Below, one piece after another: positions 47,204 through 55,784 of a DNA stretch of 64,000 nt. The position numbers and the translations under genes are program-made. The number at the start of each line of letters is the position of its first letter. Position 1 is the first letter of the stretch. A model generated the notes under the pieces. That model was not told the DNA's origin and ran no database searches. It worked only from the letters and a program-made list of their open reading frames with translations. The stretch is from Chloroflexota bacterium (GTDB lineage Bacteria > Chloroflexota > Dormibacteria > Dormibacterales > Dormibacteraceae). The DNA is taken from positions 1-64,000 of the forward strand of contig VBIW01000052.1 of assembly GCA_005880915.1 (NCBI GenBank). Reading direction: 5' to 3'.

Positions 47204-47610
47204 AGGGGCTGGGGCGATGTGCAAAACGCACAGCGCCGGGCGTCTTTCGGGATCTCGCTCAGGCACTCGGTGCACTTCTTGGTCGTCGGGTCAGGTGAGG
47301 GCTCCTTCTTCGACCGGGCAAGCATCGCCGAATACGGGACGACGACGAAGAAGTAGATGACAGCGGCGATGATGACGAACGACACGATCGCGTTGATGAA
47401 GTCGCCGTAGAGGAACTTGCTGTTGTTGATCGTGAAGTAGAGGCTCGCGAAATCGGGCTTGCCGCCCACGGCGGCGATGAGAGGCGTCACCAGGTCCTTG
47501 ACGAAGGCGGTGACCACGGCCGTGAAGGCGACGCCGATGACGACCGCAATCGCAAGGTCGACCACGTTGCCACGCAGCAGAAAAGTTCTGAAGCCCCGCA
47601 CAACCGTCAC
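47200..47610 (-). CDS. mscL: Large-conductance mechanosensitive channel with C-terminal zinc ribbon
   Basis: 136 residues. The N-terminal helix and TM1 (RGFRTFLLRGNVVDLAIAVVIGVAFTAVV, then LVTPLIA) and TM2 (FINAIVSFVIIAAVIYFFVVVP) are typical MscL. Instead of the usual C-terminal helical bundle end it carries a zinc ribbon, CTEC at 113-116 and CAFC at 127-130. This may tune assembly or sense redox or metal. The start is GTG 47610, four bases into the dehydrogenase gene end. Confidence 0.92.
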   Translation of the reverse strand: MTVVRGFRTFLLRGNVVDLAIAVVIGVAFTAVVTAFVKDLVTPLIAAVGGKPDFASLYFTINNSKFLYGDFINAIVSFVIIAAVIYFFVVVPYSAMLARSKKEPSPDPTTKKCTECLSEIPKDARRCAFCTSPQPL

Positions 47611-48659
47611 TCCTCTATCGAAAGCACGACCTTCCCAAACTGTTCAGCCGCGTCGAGTCGTGCGAGCGCAGCCTCCACGTCCGACAACGGATACACCCGG
47701 TCGACCACCGGTTTCAGGCCATGGTCGATTGCATCGAGCACAGCTTTGAACTCTCCGACGTTGCCCATGGTCGAACCGAGCAGGTCCATCTGGCCCCAGA
47801 AGAGGCGCGGCATCATGATCTCGGCCTTCACTCCGGACGTGGAGCCGCAGATCACCACCCGGCCGCCAGATGCGACCGAGCGCATCGACTCATTCAGCGT
47901 CGCCGGTCCGACGTGCTCGAACACGATGTCGACTCCATCGCCCGTCTTTTCCCGCACCGCCTTGCTGAACTCGGTCGAGTCGAAGGCCGCCTCCGCGCCG
48001 ATCTCGGTGGCGCGCCGGCGCTTCATGTCGGAGCGGCTCGTTGCAAACACGCGGGCACCGAGGTGCCGCGCGATGCGCACCGCCGCCACGGCGACTCCGG
48101 CGCCCGCGCCCACGACCAACACCTTCTCGCCTGCGCGGAGACGTCCTCTCGTCGTGAGCATCCGCCACGCGGTGAGGAAGGTGAGTGGAAAGGCCGCGGC
48201 CTCGCTCCACGACAGAGACTTCGGCTTGCGAAAGACGTTGCGCGCGTCGATATGGAACAGCTCGCAGGCGGTGCCGTCCGAGTGCTCGCCGACCACACCG
48301 AATCGCGCGCACCTCACGTTCTGCCCCGCCCGGCACCACTCACACTCCCAGCAGCAGACGACCGGGTAAACCACGACCTCATCGCCGGGTTGCCAGGCCG
48401 GATCACCCGAGGCATGGACCACACCCGCGCCGTCGGCTCCGATGACTCGGGGTGGCGCCACGCGCTGCGCGCCGTGGGCCATGAAGAGGTCGAGGTGGTT
48501 GATCGAGGCGGCGCGGATTGCGATCGCCACGGCGCCTGGGACAGGCTCGGTCTTCGGCCGCTCCCGGACGCGGACCCCCGCCGGCCCGAGCGGCTCCTCG
48601 TACACGGCCGCCCGTCCCTGGCTCAAAACGGCGATTTCCGTTCCGGTCGGGGGGGTCAT
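47607..48659 (-). CDS. Zinc-containing medium-chain dehydrogenase/quinone reductase
   Basis: A 350-residue MDR-family oxidoreductase. AASINHLDLFMAHG and VIGADGAGVV give the N-terminal catalytic domain, CCWECEWCRAGQNVRC the structural zinc loop, and LVVGAGAGVAVAAVRIA the NAD(P) site. The position that holds the first catalytic zinc Cys in alcohol dehydrogenases is Asn-His-Leu-Asp here, as in quinone-reductase-like MDRs, so alcohol oxidation is not assured. It is followed by mscL with a four-base overlap. Confidence 0.87.
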   Translation of the reverse strand: MTPPTGTEIAVLSQGRAAVYEEPLGPAGVRVRERPKTEPVPGAVAIAIRAASINHLDLFMAHGAQRVAPPRVIGADGAGVVHASGDPAWQPGDEVVVYPVVCCWECEWCRAGQNVRCARFGVVGEHSDGTACELFHIDARNVFRKPKSLSWSEAAAFPLTFLTAWRMLTTRGRLRAGEKVLVVGAGAGVAVAAVRIARHLGARVFATSRSDMKRRRATEIGAEAAFDSTEFSKAVREKTGDGVDIVFEHVGPATLNESMRSVASGGRVVICGSTSGVKAEIMMPRLFWGQMDLLGSTMGNVGEFKAVLDAIDHGLKPVVDRVYPLSDVEAALARLDAAEQFGKVVLSIEE

Positions 48660-48734
48660 TTGCGAAACTTAACCAAAACTGGGGCAGGTCGTTTGGGGCG
48701 CAACCATACCGTGAGCATCCTCGTTTCCAAGGCT

Positions 48735-49814
48735 ATGCGGGTTTTTGTACTCTTCGTCACCCTCGGTGCTCTGCTTTTGTCTGCGCTCCCGGCGCAGGCT
48801 CATTCCGCCCTGCCGCCTGGCCACCAGACGGTCAAGTATTCGCGCTGGGCGTACCCGAGCCAGGTCACGTACGGGCCGATCGAAAACGGGCAGGGGACCA
48901 CGGGGATCGGCCCGGCCGCCGGCGCCTTCCTGACCCTCCCCTTCATGGGCCCCCACTACATCACGTCGGTCTTCGATCACTGCTATCCCGACTACAACCA
49001 GCGCGACCATCTTTGCCGATACGACGGCACGGTTGCTTCGGCCAAAGTCGGCGGGCCGGACCCGACGTTCGACGCGGGCTTTGCGCAGAGTCCCGGCGGC
49101 CATGACTACCTGTATTACAGCGGTCATGACGGCTACGACTACGGCCTTTACTACGAACCGGTCGCCGCAGCGGCCGCTGGGCGCGTCCTCATCGCCAACT
49201 GGCTGGTCCCGGGTTGTCACACATGCCTCAGCGGCCAGACGGTCGAGATCGACCACGGAAACGGCCTGCTCACCTTCTACGGCCACCTCTCGCGGATCGA
49301 CGTCTCGAAGGGCCAGTACGTTTCGCGGGGGCAGGTCATCGGCATCTCCGGGATGACAGGCAGCGCGACCGGTCCACACCTTCACTTCGGCGTCTATCAC
49401 ACGAACGGCGGCGGGCCTGTCGACCCGTATGGCTGGGGCGGCTCCTACGCGGATCCGTGGTCAAGGGACGTGGGTGACCTGTGGATCGGCGGCTCGCCTC
49501 GGTACGCGGGGATTGCGATGCCGCACGTCAGCGTGACCGCCGTGCCGCACGACGACAACCCCGCCGTGTTGGACGTCACGTGGTCGAGCCCCGGCGACGG
49601 AGCCCGCTTCACGGTCTTCGCGGTCGGTCCGGACGGCAACAGGCGGCTGTGGTCGGGAAGCTCGGGTAACAACGGCGGGCAGACTTTCGCCGGCAAGCCC
49701 GGAGAGGCCTACTGGTTCTGGGCGACCGTGACCACCAATCTCGGCTGGTGGGACGGTGGTGGATCGGACGTAGTGCGAGTTCCACACCTGAATCACGGAG
49801 CGGCCACGACCTAA
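48735..49814 (+). CDS. Secreted M23 family peptidoglycan endopeptidase
   Basis: About 360 residues. The signal peptide MRVFVLFVTLGALLLSALPAQA precedes HS. The M23 (LytM) domain has GHDGYDYG with the first metal His/Asp, VEIDHGNGLLTFYGHLS and TGPHLHFGVY with the final HxH. A C-terminal fibronectin-like domain runs from about 260. It cuts peptidoglycan cross-links outside the cell. Two starts are possible, GTG 48711 and ATG 48735; I prefer the ATG because the signal peptide then starts cleanly. The long frame upstream to 47721 is antisense shadow. Confidence 0.88.
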   Translation: MRVFVLFVTLGALLLSALPAQAHSALPPGHQTVKYSRWAYPSQVTYGPIENGQGTTGIGPAAGAFLTLPFMGPHYITSVFDHCYPDYNQRDHLCRYDGTVASAKVGGPDPTFDAGFAQSPGGHDYLYYSGHDGYDYGLYYEPVAAAAAGRVLIANWLVPGCHTCLSGQTVEIDHGNGLLTFYGHLSRIDVSKGQYVSRGQVIGISGMTGSATGPHLHFGVYHTNGGGPVDPYGWGGSYADPWSRDVGDLWIGGSPRYAGIAMPHVSVTAVPHDDNPAVLDVTWSSPGDGARFTVFAVGPDGNRRLWSGSSGNNGGQTFAGKPGEAYWFWATVTTNLGWWDGGGSDVVRVPHLNHGAATT

Positions 49815-49817
49815 TAT
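49812..49817 (+). promoter_or_regulatory. TAATAT -10-like box, leaderless arrangement
   Basis: TAATAT lies nine bases before GTG 49827, directly after the M23 stop codon. It has the same spacing as the boxes at 294, 24031, 35500 and 58699. Confidence 0.45.
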
Positions 49818-49826
49818 CGTTCGGTC

Positions 49827-52187
49827 GTGATCGCCGATGCCCTGCGGGGCAAGACCATCCTGGTCACCGGCAGCACCGGCTTCCTCGGCAAGTCGATCGT
49901 CGAGAAATGCCTGCGTTCGATTCCTGAAATCGCGCGCATCAACCTGGCGATCCGCTCGAGCGCGCGGCGCCCGGCCGCGGAACGGCTTCAGCGCGAGGTG
50001 CTCTCCAGCCCTGCGTTCAAACGCCTGAAGGACGAGCTGGGCGAAGACGGTTTTGCGAAGCTTGCCCGCGAGAAGCTGGCGGTGGTCGAGATCGACCTCG
50101 GTCGCGACGGTCTCGGCCTGAGCGAACACGACCGCGAGCAGCTGCAAGCGTGCGACGTCGTCATCCACTCGGCGGCCGCGGTCGAGTTCGACAACCCCGC
50201 CGACCTCTCGGCCCAGACCAACCTGCTCGGCGCGGCCCGACTCGTCGAGGCGCTGAAGGCGAGCGGCGCGAGACCGCACCTCGTGCACATCTCTACCGCC
50301 TACGTCGGCGGGATGCTGCGCGGCCAGGTGCGCGAGGAGCCGCCGCTCGACCCGGGTCTCAACTGGCGGCATGAGGCCGGGGTGCTGACCAGGCTGCGCG
50401 GACCAGTCGAGGAGGAGTCGCGGCGGCCTGAGGTGTTGAACCGTTTGAATCGCGAAGCACGTTCGCGCATGGGACCGGCGGGCACGCCGGCAGTGGCGCG
50501 CGCCACCGAGCGCTTGCGCGATCGCTGGGTCAAGGACCGGCTCATCGAGCGCGGCCGTGTGCACGCGAACGCTATGGGCTTCTCCGACATCTACTCGTTT
50601 ACCAAGGCGATGGCCGAGCATGCGGTCGTCGAGCTGCACGGCGACATTCCACTGTCGATCGTGCGTCCATCCATCATCGAGAGCGCGCTTGATGAGCCGT
50701 CCCCCGGATGGCTCGAAGGTTTTCGGATGGCCGAGCCGCTCATCCTTGCGTTCGGCCGCGGCGTGCTGCAGGACTTTTCGGGTCTGCCCGACTCGCTGCT
50801 CGACATCATCCCCGCGGACTTCGTCGTCAACACGGTGCTCGCGGTCGCCGCCAACCGTCCGCCCGATGCCGAGCCGCGCGTCTATCACGCCGCGTCGGGC
50901 ACCCGCAACCCGCTGCGGTTTCGGCGCATCGTCGACGAAGCAGACCACTACTTCACCGAGCATCCCCTGCGTGACCGCTACGGCCAGGCGATCGGCACGC
51001 CGTCGTGGACCTATCCCACCCGCCAGGAGATGGCGACGCGGGCCCGCACCGCGCTGCGATTCGTCGAGGCCGCGCAATGGGTCGTCGAGCGTCTGCCGCT
51101 CGGGGCAAGCGTGGCGCAGGTGTCGGACGACCTGACTGCCGAGCGCGACCGCCTCGACCGAGGGCTCAACCTGATCCAGCTCTATGGCGTCTACACGGAG
51201 GTCGACTGCATCTTCGACACGCGCCACGTGATGGAGCTGTGGGACAAGACGCCTGCGGCGGAGCGCAAGACATTTCCATTCGACCCCGCGCTTTACGACT
51301 GGACGCACTACTTCCAGGACGTTCACTTCCCGACCGTCGTGCGCATGTCCCGTGCTGAGACGGTCGCGCGCAAGGGCAAGCAGCCCAGCGGGAGCACCTC
51401 GCCGAAGGCGGAGACGAGCTCGGTCCGCGCGGCGATCGAACGGCGCTCTGGGCGCGGTGACGTGCTTGCCGTGTTCGACGTCGACGGAACGCTCGTCGAG
51501 ACCAACGTCGTCGAGTACTTCTTGTGGATGCGCCTCCGCGCCCAACCGCTAGAGGACTGGCCCGCCTTCATGGCCGACATGCTTCGCAAGGGCCCGCGCT
51601 GGCTGTTTCTGGAGCGCCGCTCGCGCGCCGAGTTTCAACGCAGCTTCTATCGCGAGTACGACGGTCTCGACCCTGAGGTGATGAAACGCCTCGGCCGTGA
51701 GGCGCTCGACGCGGTGACGCTTCGGCGCATCTACCCCGAGGGCATGCGGCGGATCAGGGAGCACAAGCGCGCGGGACACCGCGTTCTGCTGCTCACTGGC
51801 GCGCTCGATGTGGTGGTGGAGCCTCTGGCGGAGCTGCTTGACGTCGAGGTGGACTGCGCGCACCTGCTCCTCAAGGACGGTCGGCTGACCGGCGACCTGC
51901 AGTCGCCTCCGCCCGCGGGCGAGGCGCGCTCGGCGCTGCTCGAGGAATACGCCGAGCGCAACGGCGTGGTACTCGCCGAGAGCTTTGCGTACGCCGACTC
52001 GCTCTCCGACCTGCCGATGCTCGAGATGGTCGGCACACCGGTGGCCGTGAATCCGGACGCGCGGCTCTCCCAGGTTGCGGGGCAGCGCGGCTGGCGCGTC
52101 GAGCGCTGGCGGATGGCGCCGGGGAACTGGCGCTTGCCGATGCCCGATCCCCGGTCGCCCGAGTATCTGGAGGCCGTGCGACGCTAG
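49827..52187 (+). CDS. Fatty acyl reductase-like SDR fused to a HAD-IB phosphatase
   Basis: A 786-residue fusion. Residues about 1-500 form an extended SDR of the fatty acyl-CoA reductase/male-sterility type: VTGSTGFLGKS (NADPH), HSAAAVEFD, HISTAYV and the catalytic YSFTK (Tyr256, Lys260). Residues about 545-740 are a HAD-IB hydrolase: FDVDGTLVETN (nucleophile Asp551, Asp553), LLTGALDVVVEPLA and YADSLSDLPML. This suggests reduction of an acyl thioester coupled to phosphatase action in lipid synthesis; the substrate is unknown. GTG 49827 fits both the N-terminus and the promoter box. Confidence 0.88.
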   Translation: MIADALRGKTILVTGSTGFLGKSIVEKCLRSIPEIARINLAIRSSARRPAAERLQREVLSSPAFKRLKDELGEDGFAKLAREKLAVVEIDLGRDGLGLSEHDREQLQACDVVIHSAAAVEFDNPADLSAQTNLLGAARLVEALKASGARPHLVHISTAYVGGMLRGQVREEPPLDPGLNWRHEAGVLTRLRGPVEEESRRPEVLNRLNREARSRMGPAGTPAVARATERLRDRWVKDRLIERGRVHANAMGFSDIYSFTKAMAEHAVVELHGDIPLSIVRPSIIESALDEPSPGWLEGFRMAEPLILAFGRGVLQDFSGLPDSLLDIIPADFVVNTVLAVAANRPPDAEPRVYHAASGTRNPLRFRRIVDEADHYFTEHPLRDRYGQAIGTPSWTYPTRQEMATRARTALRFVEAAQWVVERLPLGASVAQVSDDLTAERDRLDRGLNLIQLYGVYTEVDCIFDTRHVMELWDKTPAAERKTFPFDPALYDWTHYFQDVHFPTVVRMSRAETVARKGKQPSGSTSPKAETSSVRAAIERRSGRGDVLAVFDVDGTLVETNVVEYFLWMRLRAQPLEDWPAFMADMLRKGPRWLFLERRSRAEFQRSFYREYDGLDPEVMKRLGREALDAVTLRRIYPEGMRRIREHKRAGHRVLLLTGALDVVVEPLAELLDVEVDCAHLLLKDGRLTGDLQSPPPAGEARSALLEEYAERNGVVLAESFAYADSLSDLPMLEMVGTPVAVNPDARLSQVAGQRGWRVERWRMAPGNWRLPMPDPRSPEYLEAVRR

Positions 52188-52222
52188 CGCTCCAGTACGT
52201 CCGCTCTATCCCGGCGTTCGCG

Positions 52223-53362
52223 GTGGTGAAAGCCGCCGGTGGCCGGCCGGATGTCGCCACCAGCGCGCTGTCGATGCTGAAGCTCGGCGACGTCCCCGAG
52301 CCGCCCTTGCCCGCGCGCGATTGGGTGCGCGTCATGCCGAACCTCAGCGGCATCTGCGGTTCCGACCTCGCCGCGATCAGCGGACACGTTTCGCTGTACC
52401 TCGATCCGCTCACCAGCTATCCGTTCGTGCCAGGCCACGAGGTGGTGGGCGTGCTCGACGACGGCTCCCGCGTCGTGGTCGAGCCGGCGCTCGGCTGCGT
52501 CGTTAGAGGCATCGACCCACCGTGCCCGCGCTGCGCGGAGGGCCGGCCTGGCCTTTGCTACAACGTGACCGAGGGCCCGATCGAAGTTGGGCTGCAGACC
52601 GGTTACTGCGCCGACACGGGAGGCGGTTGGGGAGAGGTGCTGGTCGCGCACCCGAGCCAGGTCCATGGAGTGCCCGAGTCGCTGGCGGACGAGGCCGCGG
52701 TGCTCATCGAACCGCTCGCGTGCTGCATCCACGCCGCGCTTCGTGGCGGCGCGACCAAGGACGACATCGTGGTCGTTTCTGGTGCCGGGACGATCGGCCT
52801 CCTCACCGTGGCGGCGGTCAAGCTGTTCACTCCGCCGAAGCGGTTGATCGCGATCGCCAAGCACCCCACGCAGCGTGACCTGGCACGCAAGCTCGGCGCA
52901 GACCAGGTCATCGCGCCGGCCGACGTCTTTCAGAAAGTCCGGTTTGCCACCGCGGCGCGCAGGCTCGAAGGCATGAACCGGCCGCTCCTGCTCGGCGGCG
53001 CCGACGTCACGTTCGAGTGCGTCGGACGCGCCGACAGCCTCAACGACGCGGTGCGCTTCACGCGCGAGGGCGGAACGGTGGTCGCGGTCGGCATGCCGGG
53101 CGAGGAAAAAGTCGACTGGGCGCCGATCTGGCAGCGTGAGCTGACCGTCATGGGCGCGTATGCATACGGCAGCGAGCCGAAGAGCAACGGCCGGCGCACC
53201 TTCGAGCTTGCGCTCGAGGCCGCCCCCGATCTGGGTCTCGAGGAGCTCACCGGACCGCTGTTCGGGCTCGGCGAGTACCGTGACGCGATCGCGTACGCGA
53301 TGAGCGCCGGCCGGCTGGGTGCCGTGAAGGTCGCGTTCGACCTGCGAGGATTGAGGAGTTAA
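52223..53362 (+). CDS. Zinc-dependent medium-chain alcohol dehydrogenase family protein
   Basis: A 379-residue MDR enzyme with catalytic zinc ligands in SGICGSDLA (Cys) and VPGHEVVG (His-Glu), a structural zinc loop with PCPRCAEGRPGLC, and the NAD site VVVSGAGTIGLLTVAAVK. GTG 52223 is the only nearby start. The frame upstream reads LALQYVRSIPAFAVVKA, which looks like the usual first strand, but no start codon lies in it. Its stop codon lies at the edge of the structured repeat copy 2. Confidence 0.87.
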   Translation: MVKAAGGRPDVATSALSMLKLGDVPEPPLPARDWVRVMPNLSGICGSDLAAISGHVSLYLDPLTSYPFVPGHEVVGVLDDGSRVVVEPALGCVVRGIDPPCPRCAEGRPGLCYNVTEGPIEVGLQTGYCADTGGGWGEVLVAHPSQVHGVPESLADEAAVLIEPLACCIHAALRGGATKDDIVVVSGAGTIGLLTVAAVKLFTPPKRLIAIAKHPTQRDLARKLGADQVIAPADVFQKVRFATAARRLEGMNRPLLLGGADVTFECVGRADSLNDAVRFTREGGTVVAVGMPGEEKVDWAPIWQRELTVMGAYAYGSEPKSNGRRTFELALEAAPDLGLEELTGPLFGLGEYRDAIAYAMSAGRLGAVKVAFDLRGLRS

Positions 53363-53552
53363 GTGGCCGGTTCCGGAACCTCCTTGCATCTTCGCGGCCT
53401 AGGCGGCCGGGCGCCTGCGGCGCTGAAGCCGGCGTCAACTCCTGCGCGCGCTCGGTCACGCATCTGCGATGCGCTCCCTCACGTGCTCGTCGTTTCCTTG
53501 GCTCCGGCCGCCGATGCCGCGAATATGCCGCGGATTCCCGGGACCGGCCACT
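53362..53552 (+). repeat. Structured dispersed repeat, copy 2 (191 bp)
   Basis: Arms 53362-53403 and 53511-53552 form a long imperfect inverted repeat, including outer AGTGGCCGG/CCGGCCACT ends. The inner arms and core match copy 1 at 38936-39171 (eight substitutions and one 2-base indel over about 107 bases). An internal hairpin CGCATC-TGC-GATGCG lies in the core. It fills the whole gap between two same-strand genes. The 63-codon frame across it is not conserved in copy 1 because of the indel, so no peptide is likely. Confidence 0.8.
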
Positions 53553-53554
53553 AA

Positions 53555-55132
53555 ATGCCAAGACCGGGTGCGGTGATCGAGGTCGATCGAAACACGCCGC
53601 CGGTGCTTTTCCACTTCGGTGAAGGCATCCGGCTCGAGAAGCTGCCGCTCGGAGCGCGCATCGTCTACCCCCCAGATCCACTTGAACCAATTGCGCATCC
53701 GGAGCGTGCGATCAAGCGCGCGCTGGCCAAGCCGCTCGAAGACGATCCGCTCAAGTCGCTGCTCCGGCGCGGGATGAAGCTGACAATCGCTTTTGACGAC
53801 CTGTCGCTCCCGCTTCCACCGATGGCGGCGCCCGACGTTCGCCAGCTGGTCATGGAGGAGGTCATCGACATGGCCGCGGAGGCGGGCATCGACGACCTGC
53901 ACATCATCGCCGCTCTGGGCCTGCATCGCCGCATGACCGAGGACGAGCTGCGCCACATCGTGGGCGAGCGGATCTTCAGCACCTTCCATCCCGACCGTCT
54001 CTACCAGCACGACGGCGAGGACCCCGAGAACAACGTCTATGTGGGCAAGACGGCGAAGGGCGAAGACGTGACGCTCAACCGGCGTGCGGCCGAATCAGAC
54101 CTCGTTATCTATGTCAACCTCACCCTGGTCCCGATGGACGGCGGCCACAAGTCGATGTCCACCGGGCTCGCATCGTTTCGCAGCATCCGCGTGCACCACA
54201 ACGCGAAGACGCTGCTGGCATCGCGGTCGTACATGAATCCACCTGACTCTGCGCTGCACCACTCATGCATCAGGCAGGGACAGCTGATCGAAGACACAGT
54301 GCGCGTGTTTCATATCGAGACGACCGTGAACAACCACGCATTCCCAGCGATCGCCAACTTCATGCAGAAGCGCGAAACGGACTGGACCGCGCAAGACCAG
54401 GCGATGTTCCTCGCCACCAAGCAGATGACTGATCTCGCGCCGCCAGCGTTCAAGCGCAACGTCTTTCACGCAATGCGCGCTCCGTATGGAATGACCGCGG
54501 TCCACGCGGGCCAGGTCGACGCAGTGCATGACAAGACGCTCGAGGCGGTCCACAAGCAGATCAACGTACCGGTCGAGGGTCAGACCGACATCGTCACGCT
54601 CGGCGTTCCGTATCTCGGGCCGTACAACGTCAACGCACCGATGAATCCCATCCTGGTCGTCTGCATGGGTCTCGGCTACCTGTTCAACTTTTATCGCAAC
54701 AAGCCAGTGCTGCGGAAGGGCGGAGTGCTGATCCTCACGCATCCGTGCCGCTACGAGTTCGACGCCGTCCAGCACCCGAGCTACATCGATTACTACGACG
54801 AGGTGCTGGCCGACACCACCGATCCGATCGCGATCGAAGAGAAGTACGAAGTTCGTTTCGCGGAGGACCCATGGTTCAGGCAGCTGTACCGCAAGTCACA
54901 CGCCTACCACGGCATCCATCCGCACTATGCGTGGATCTGGGCAGCGCATGCCATGGAGCACGCGGGGGACATCATCTTCGTCGGCGCCGACCGCGACGTG
55001 GTGCATCGGCTGGGCTTCAAATGCGCCACGACCCTGGAAGACGCTTTCGAGATGGCGGAGCAGACCGTGGGTCGCTACCCGAGCATCACGCATCTTCGTA
55101 TGCCTCCAATCATGCTGGCGGACGTTGTGTAA
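53555..55132 (+). CDS. LarA-like (nickel lactate racemase/DUF2088 family) protein
   Basis: A 525-residue protein with the LarA N-domain pattern: LTIAFDDLSLPLPPM (where LarA has a D-x-T/S-R-P loop), HIIAALGLHRRMTEDELRHIVG and YVNLTLVPMDGGHKSMSTGLASFRSI with the Gly-Gly-x-Lys segment. LarA uses a nickel-pincer nucleotide to racemise lactate, but many homologues act on other hydroxy acids. Length exceeds LarA (about 425), mostly at the C-terminus. ATG 53555 starts two bases after the structured repeat. The pincer genes larBCE are not in the window. Confidence 0.8.
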   Translation: MPRPGAVIEVDRNTPPVLFHFGEGIRLEKLPLGARIVYPPDPLEPIAHPERAIKRALAKPLEDDPLKSLLRRGMKLTIAFDDLSLPLPPMAAPDVRQLVMEEVIDMAAEAGIDDLHIIAALGLHRRMTEDELRHIVGERIFSTFHPDRLYQHDGEDPENNVYVGKTAKGEDVTLNRRAAESDLVIYVNLTLVPMDGGHKSMSTGLASFRSIRVHHNAKTLLASRSYMNPPDSALHHSCIRQGQLIEDTVRVFHIETTVNNHAFPAIANFMQKRETDWTAQDQAMFLATKQMTDLAPPAFKRNVFHAMRAPYGMTAVHAGQVDAVHDKTLEAVHKQINVPVEGQTDIVTLGVPYLGPYNVNAPMNPILVVCMGLGYLFNFYRNKPVLRKGGVLILTHPCRYEFDAVQHPSYIDYYDEVLADTTDPIAIEEKYEVRFAEDPWFRQLYRKSHAYHGIHPHYAWIWAAHAMEHAGDIIFVGADRDVVHRLGFKCATTLEDAFEMAEQTVGRYPSITHLRMPPIMLADVV

Positions 55133-55136
55133 ATAG

Positions 55137-55784
55137 ATGCTGCGCGTCGTCCTGGCCCTGGCGGTCCTCCTGGCAGCGGTTGGTTGCCAGGCTCCCAACG
55201 GCGCCGCGCAGCCAAAATCGCTCACCCCTCAGATGGTCGCCCTACGCCAGGGCGACGTCGCCGGGATGCAGCGTTGCGCCGGCAGCGGCGATGTCGTTGC
55301 TGTCCTCGCTGATGAGAAGGCCACCAACCCGGCCGAGTATCAGATCAACCTCACCGAATGGACGCAGTGGAAGATCCGGGGCGCGACCGATGCGTACGTC
55401 GCGATCTTCGGCCGGACCGCCGCCGACTGCGCGTCCCTGTCAGGGTCCGGCACGGGCACGCCACCCGGCGAGCTGATGGTCGGCCTGGTCGTCAAGTTCA
55501 AAGACGCGGCGATCGCGGCCCGAAGCTATCGAAGCGAATCGACGCTCTTCGGGTTCGGTCAGAAGGACATCACGTTCATCAGGTTGGCGGGTGGCCAGAT
55601 CACGACCGGAACCCAGACCGGCCTTGGACCGGACTCCTCCATCGGCAGCGGCGTCGTGGCGGGCGCGAGATATTACTTCGCGCTCTGGCAGAACAAGAGC
55701 TTCGAGTCGGACCTGCTCGCCTACAACGTGGCGTCGGCCGACGCCGACCTGGCGGCGAAGAGCATGAACCAGAGAATTCACTAG
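55137..55784 (+). CDS. Putative lipoprotein, paralogue 1
   Basis: 215 residues with a lipoprotein signal (LLAAVGCQAP, lipobox Cys at about 17). The mature part contains GMQRCAGSG, a Y-x-x-x-L-T-E-W region and a YYFALWQNKSFESDLLAYN C-terminal motif. It shares length and these motifs with the next gene, so they are tandem paralogues. No known domain recognised; an extracytoplasmic binding protein is likely. It starts four bases after the LarA-like stop. Confidence 0.75.
   Translation: MLRVVLALAVLLAAVGCQAPNGAAQPKSLTPQMVALRQGDVAGMQRCAGSGDVVAVLADEKATNPAEYQINLTEWTQWKIRGATDAYVAIFGRTAADCASLSGSGTGTPPGELMVGLVVKFKDAAIAARSYRSESTLFGFGQKDITFIRLAGGQITTGTQTGLGPDSSIGSGVVAGARYYFALWQNKSFESDLLAYNVASADADLAAKSMNQRIH

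Noticed and set aside
47721..48734. Long upstream extension of the M23 peptidase frame
   Set aside because: Antisense to the dehydrogenase gene; a signal peptide starts at 48735.
49461..51545. A 694-codon minus-strand frame
   Set aside because: Antisense to the acyl reductase-HAD gene and the end of the M23 gene; Arg/His-rich shadow.
53363..53554. A 63-codon frame across structured repeat copy 2
   Set aside because: Copy 1 has a matching frame only in its first part; a 2-base indel breaks it, so protein coding is not conserved.
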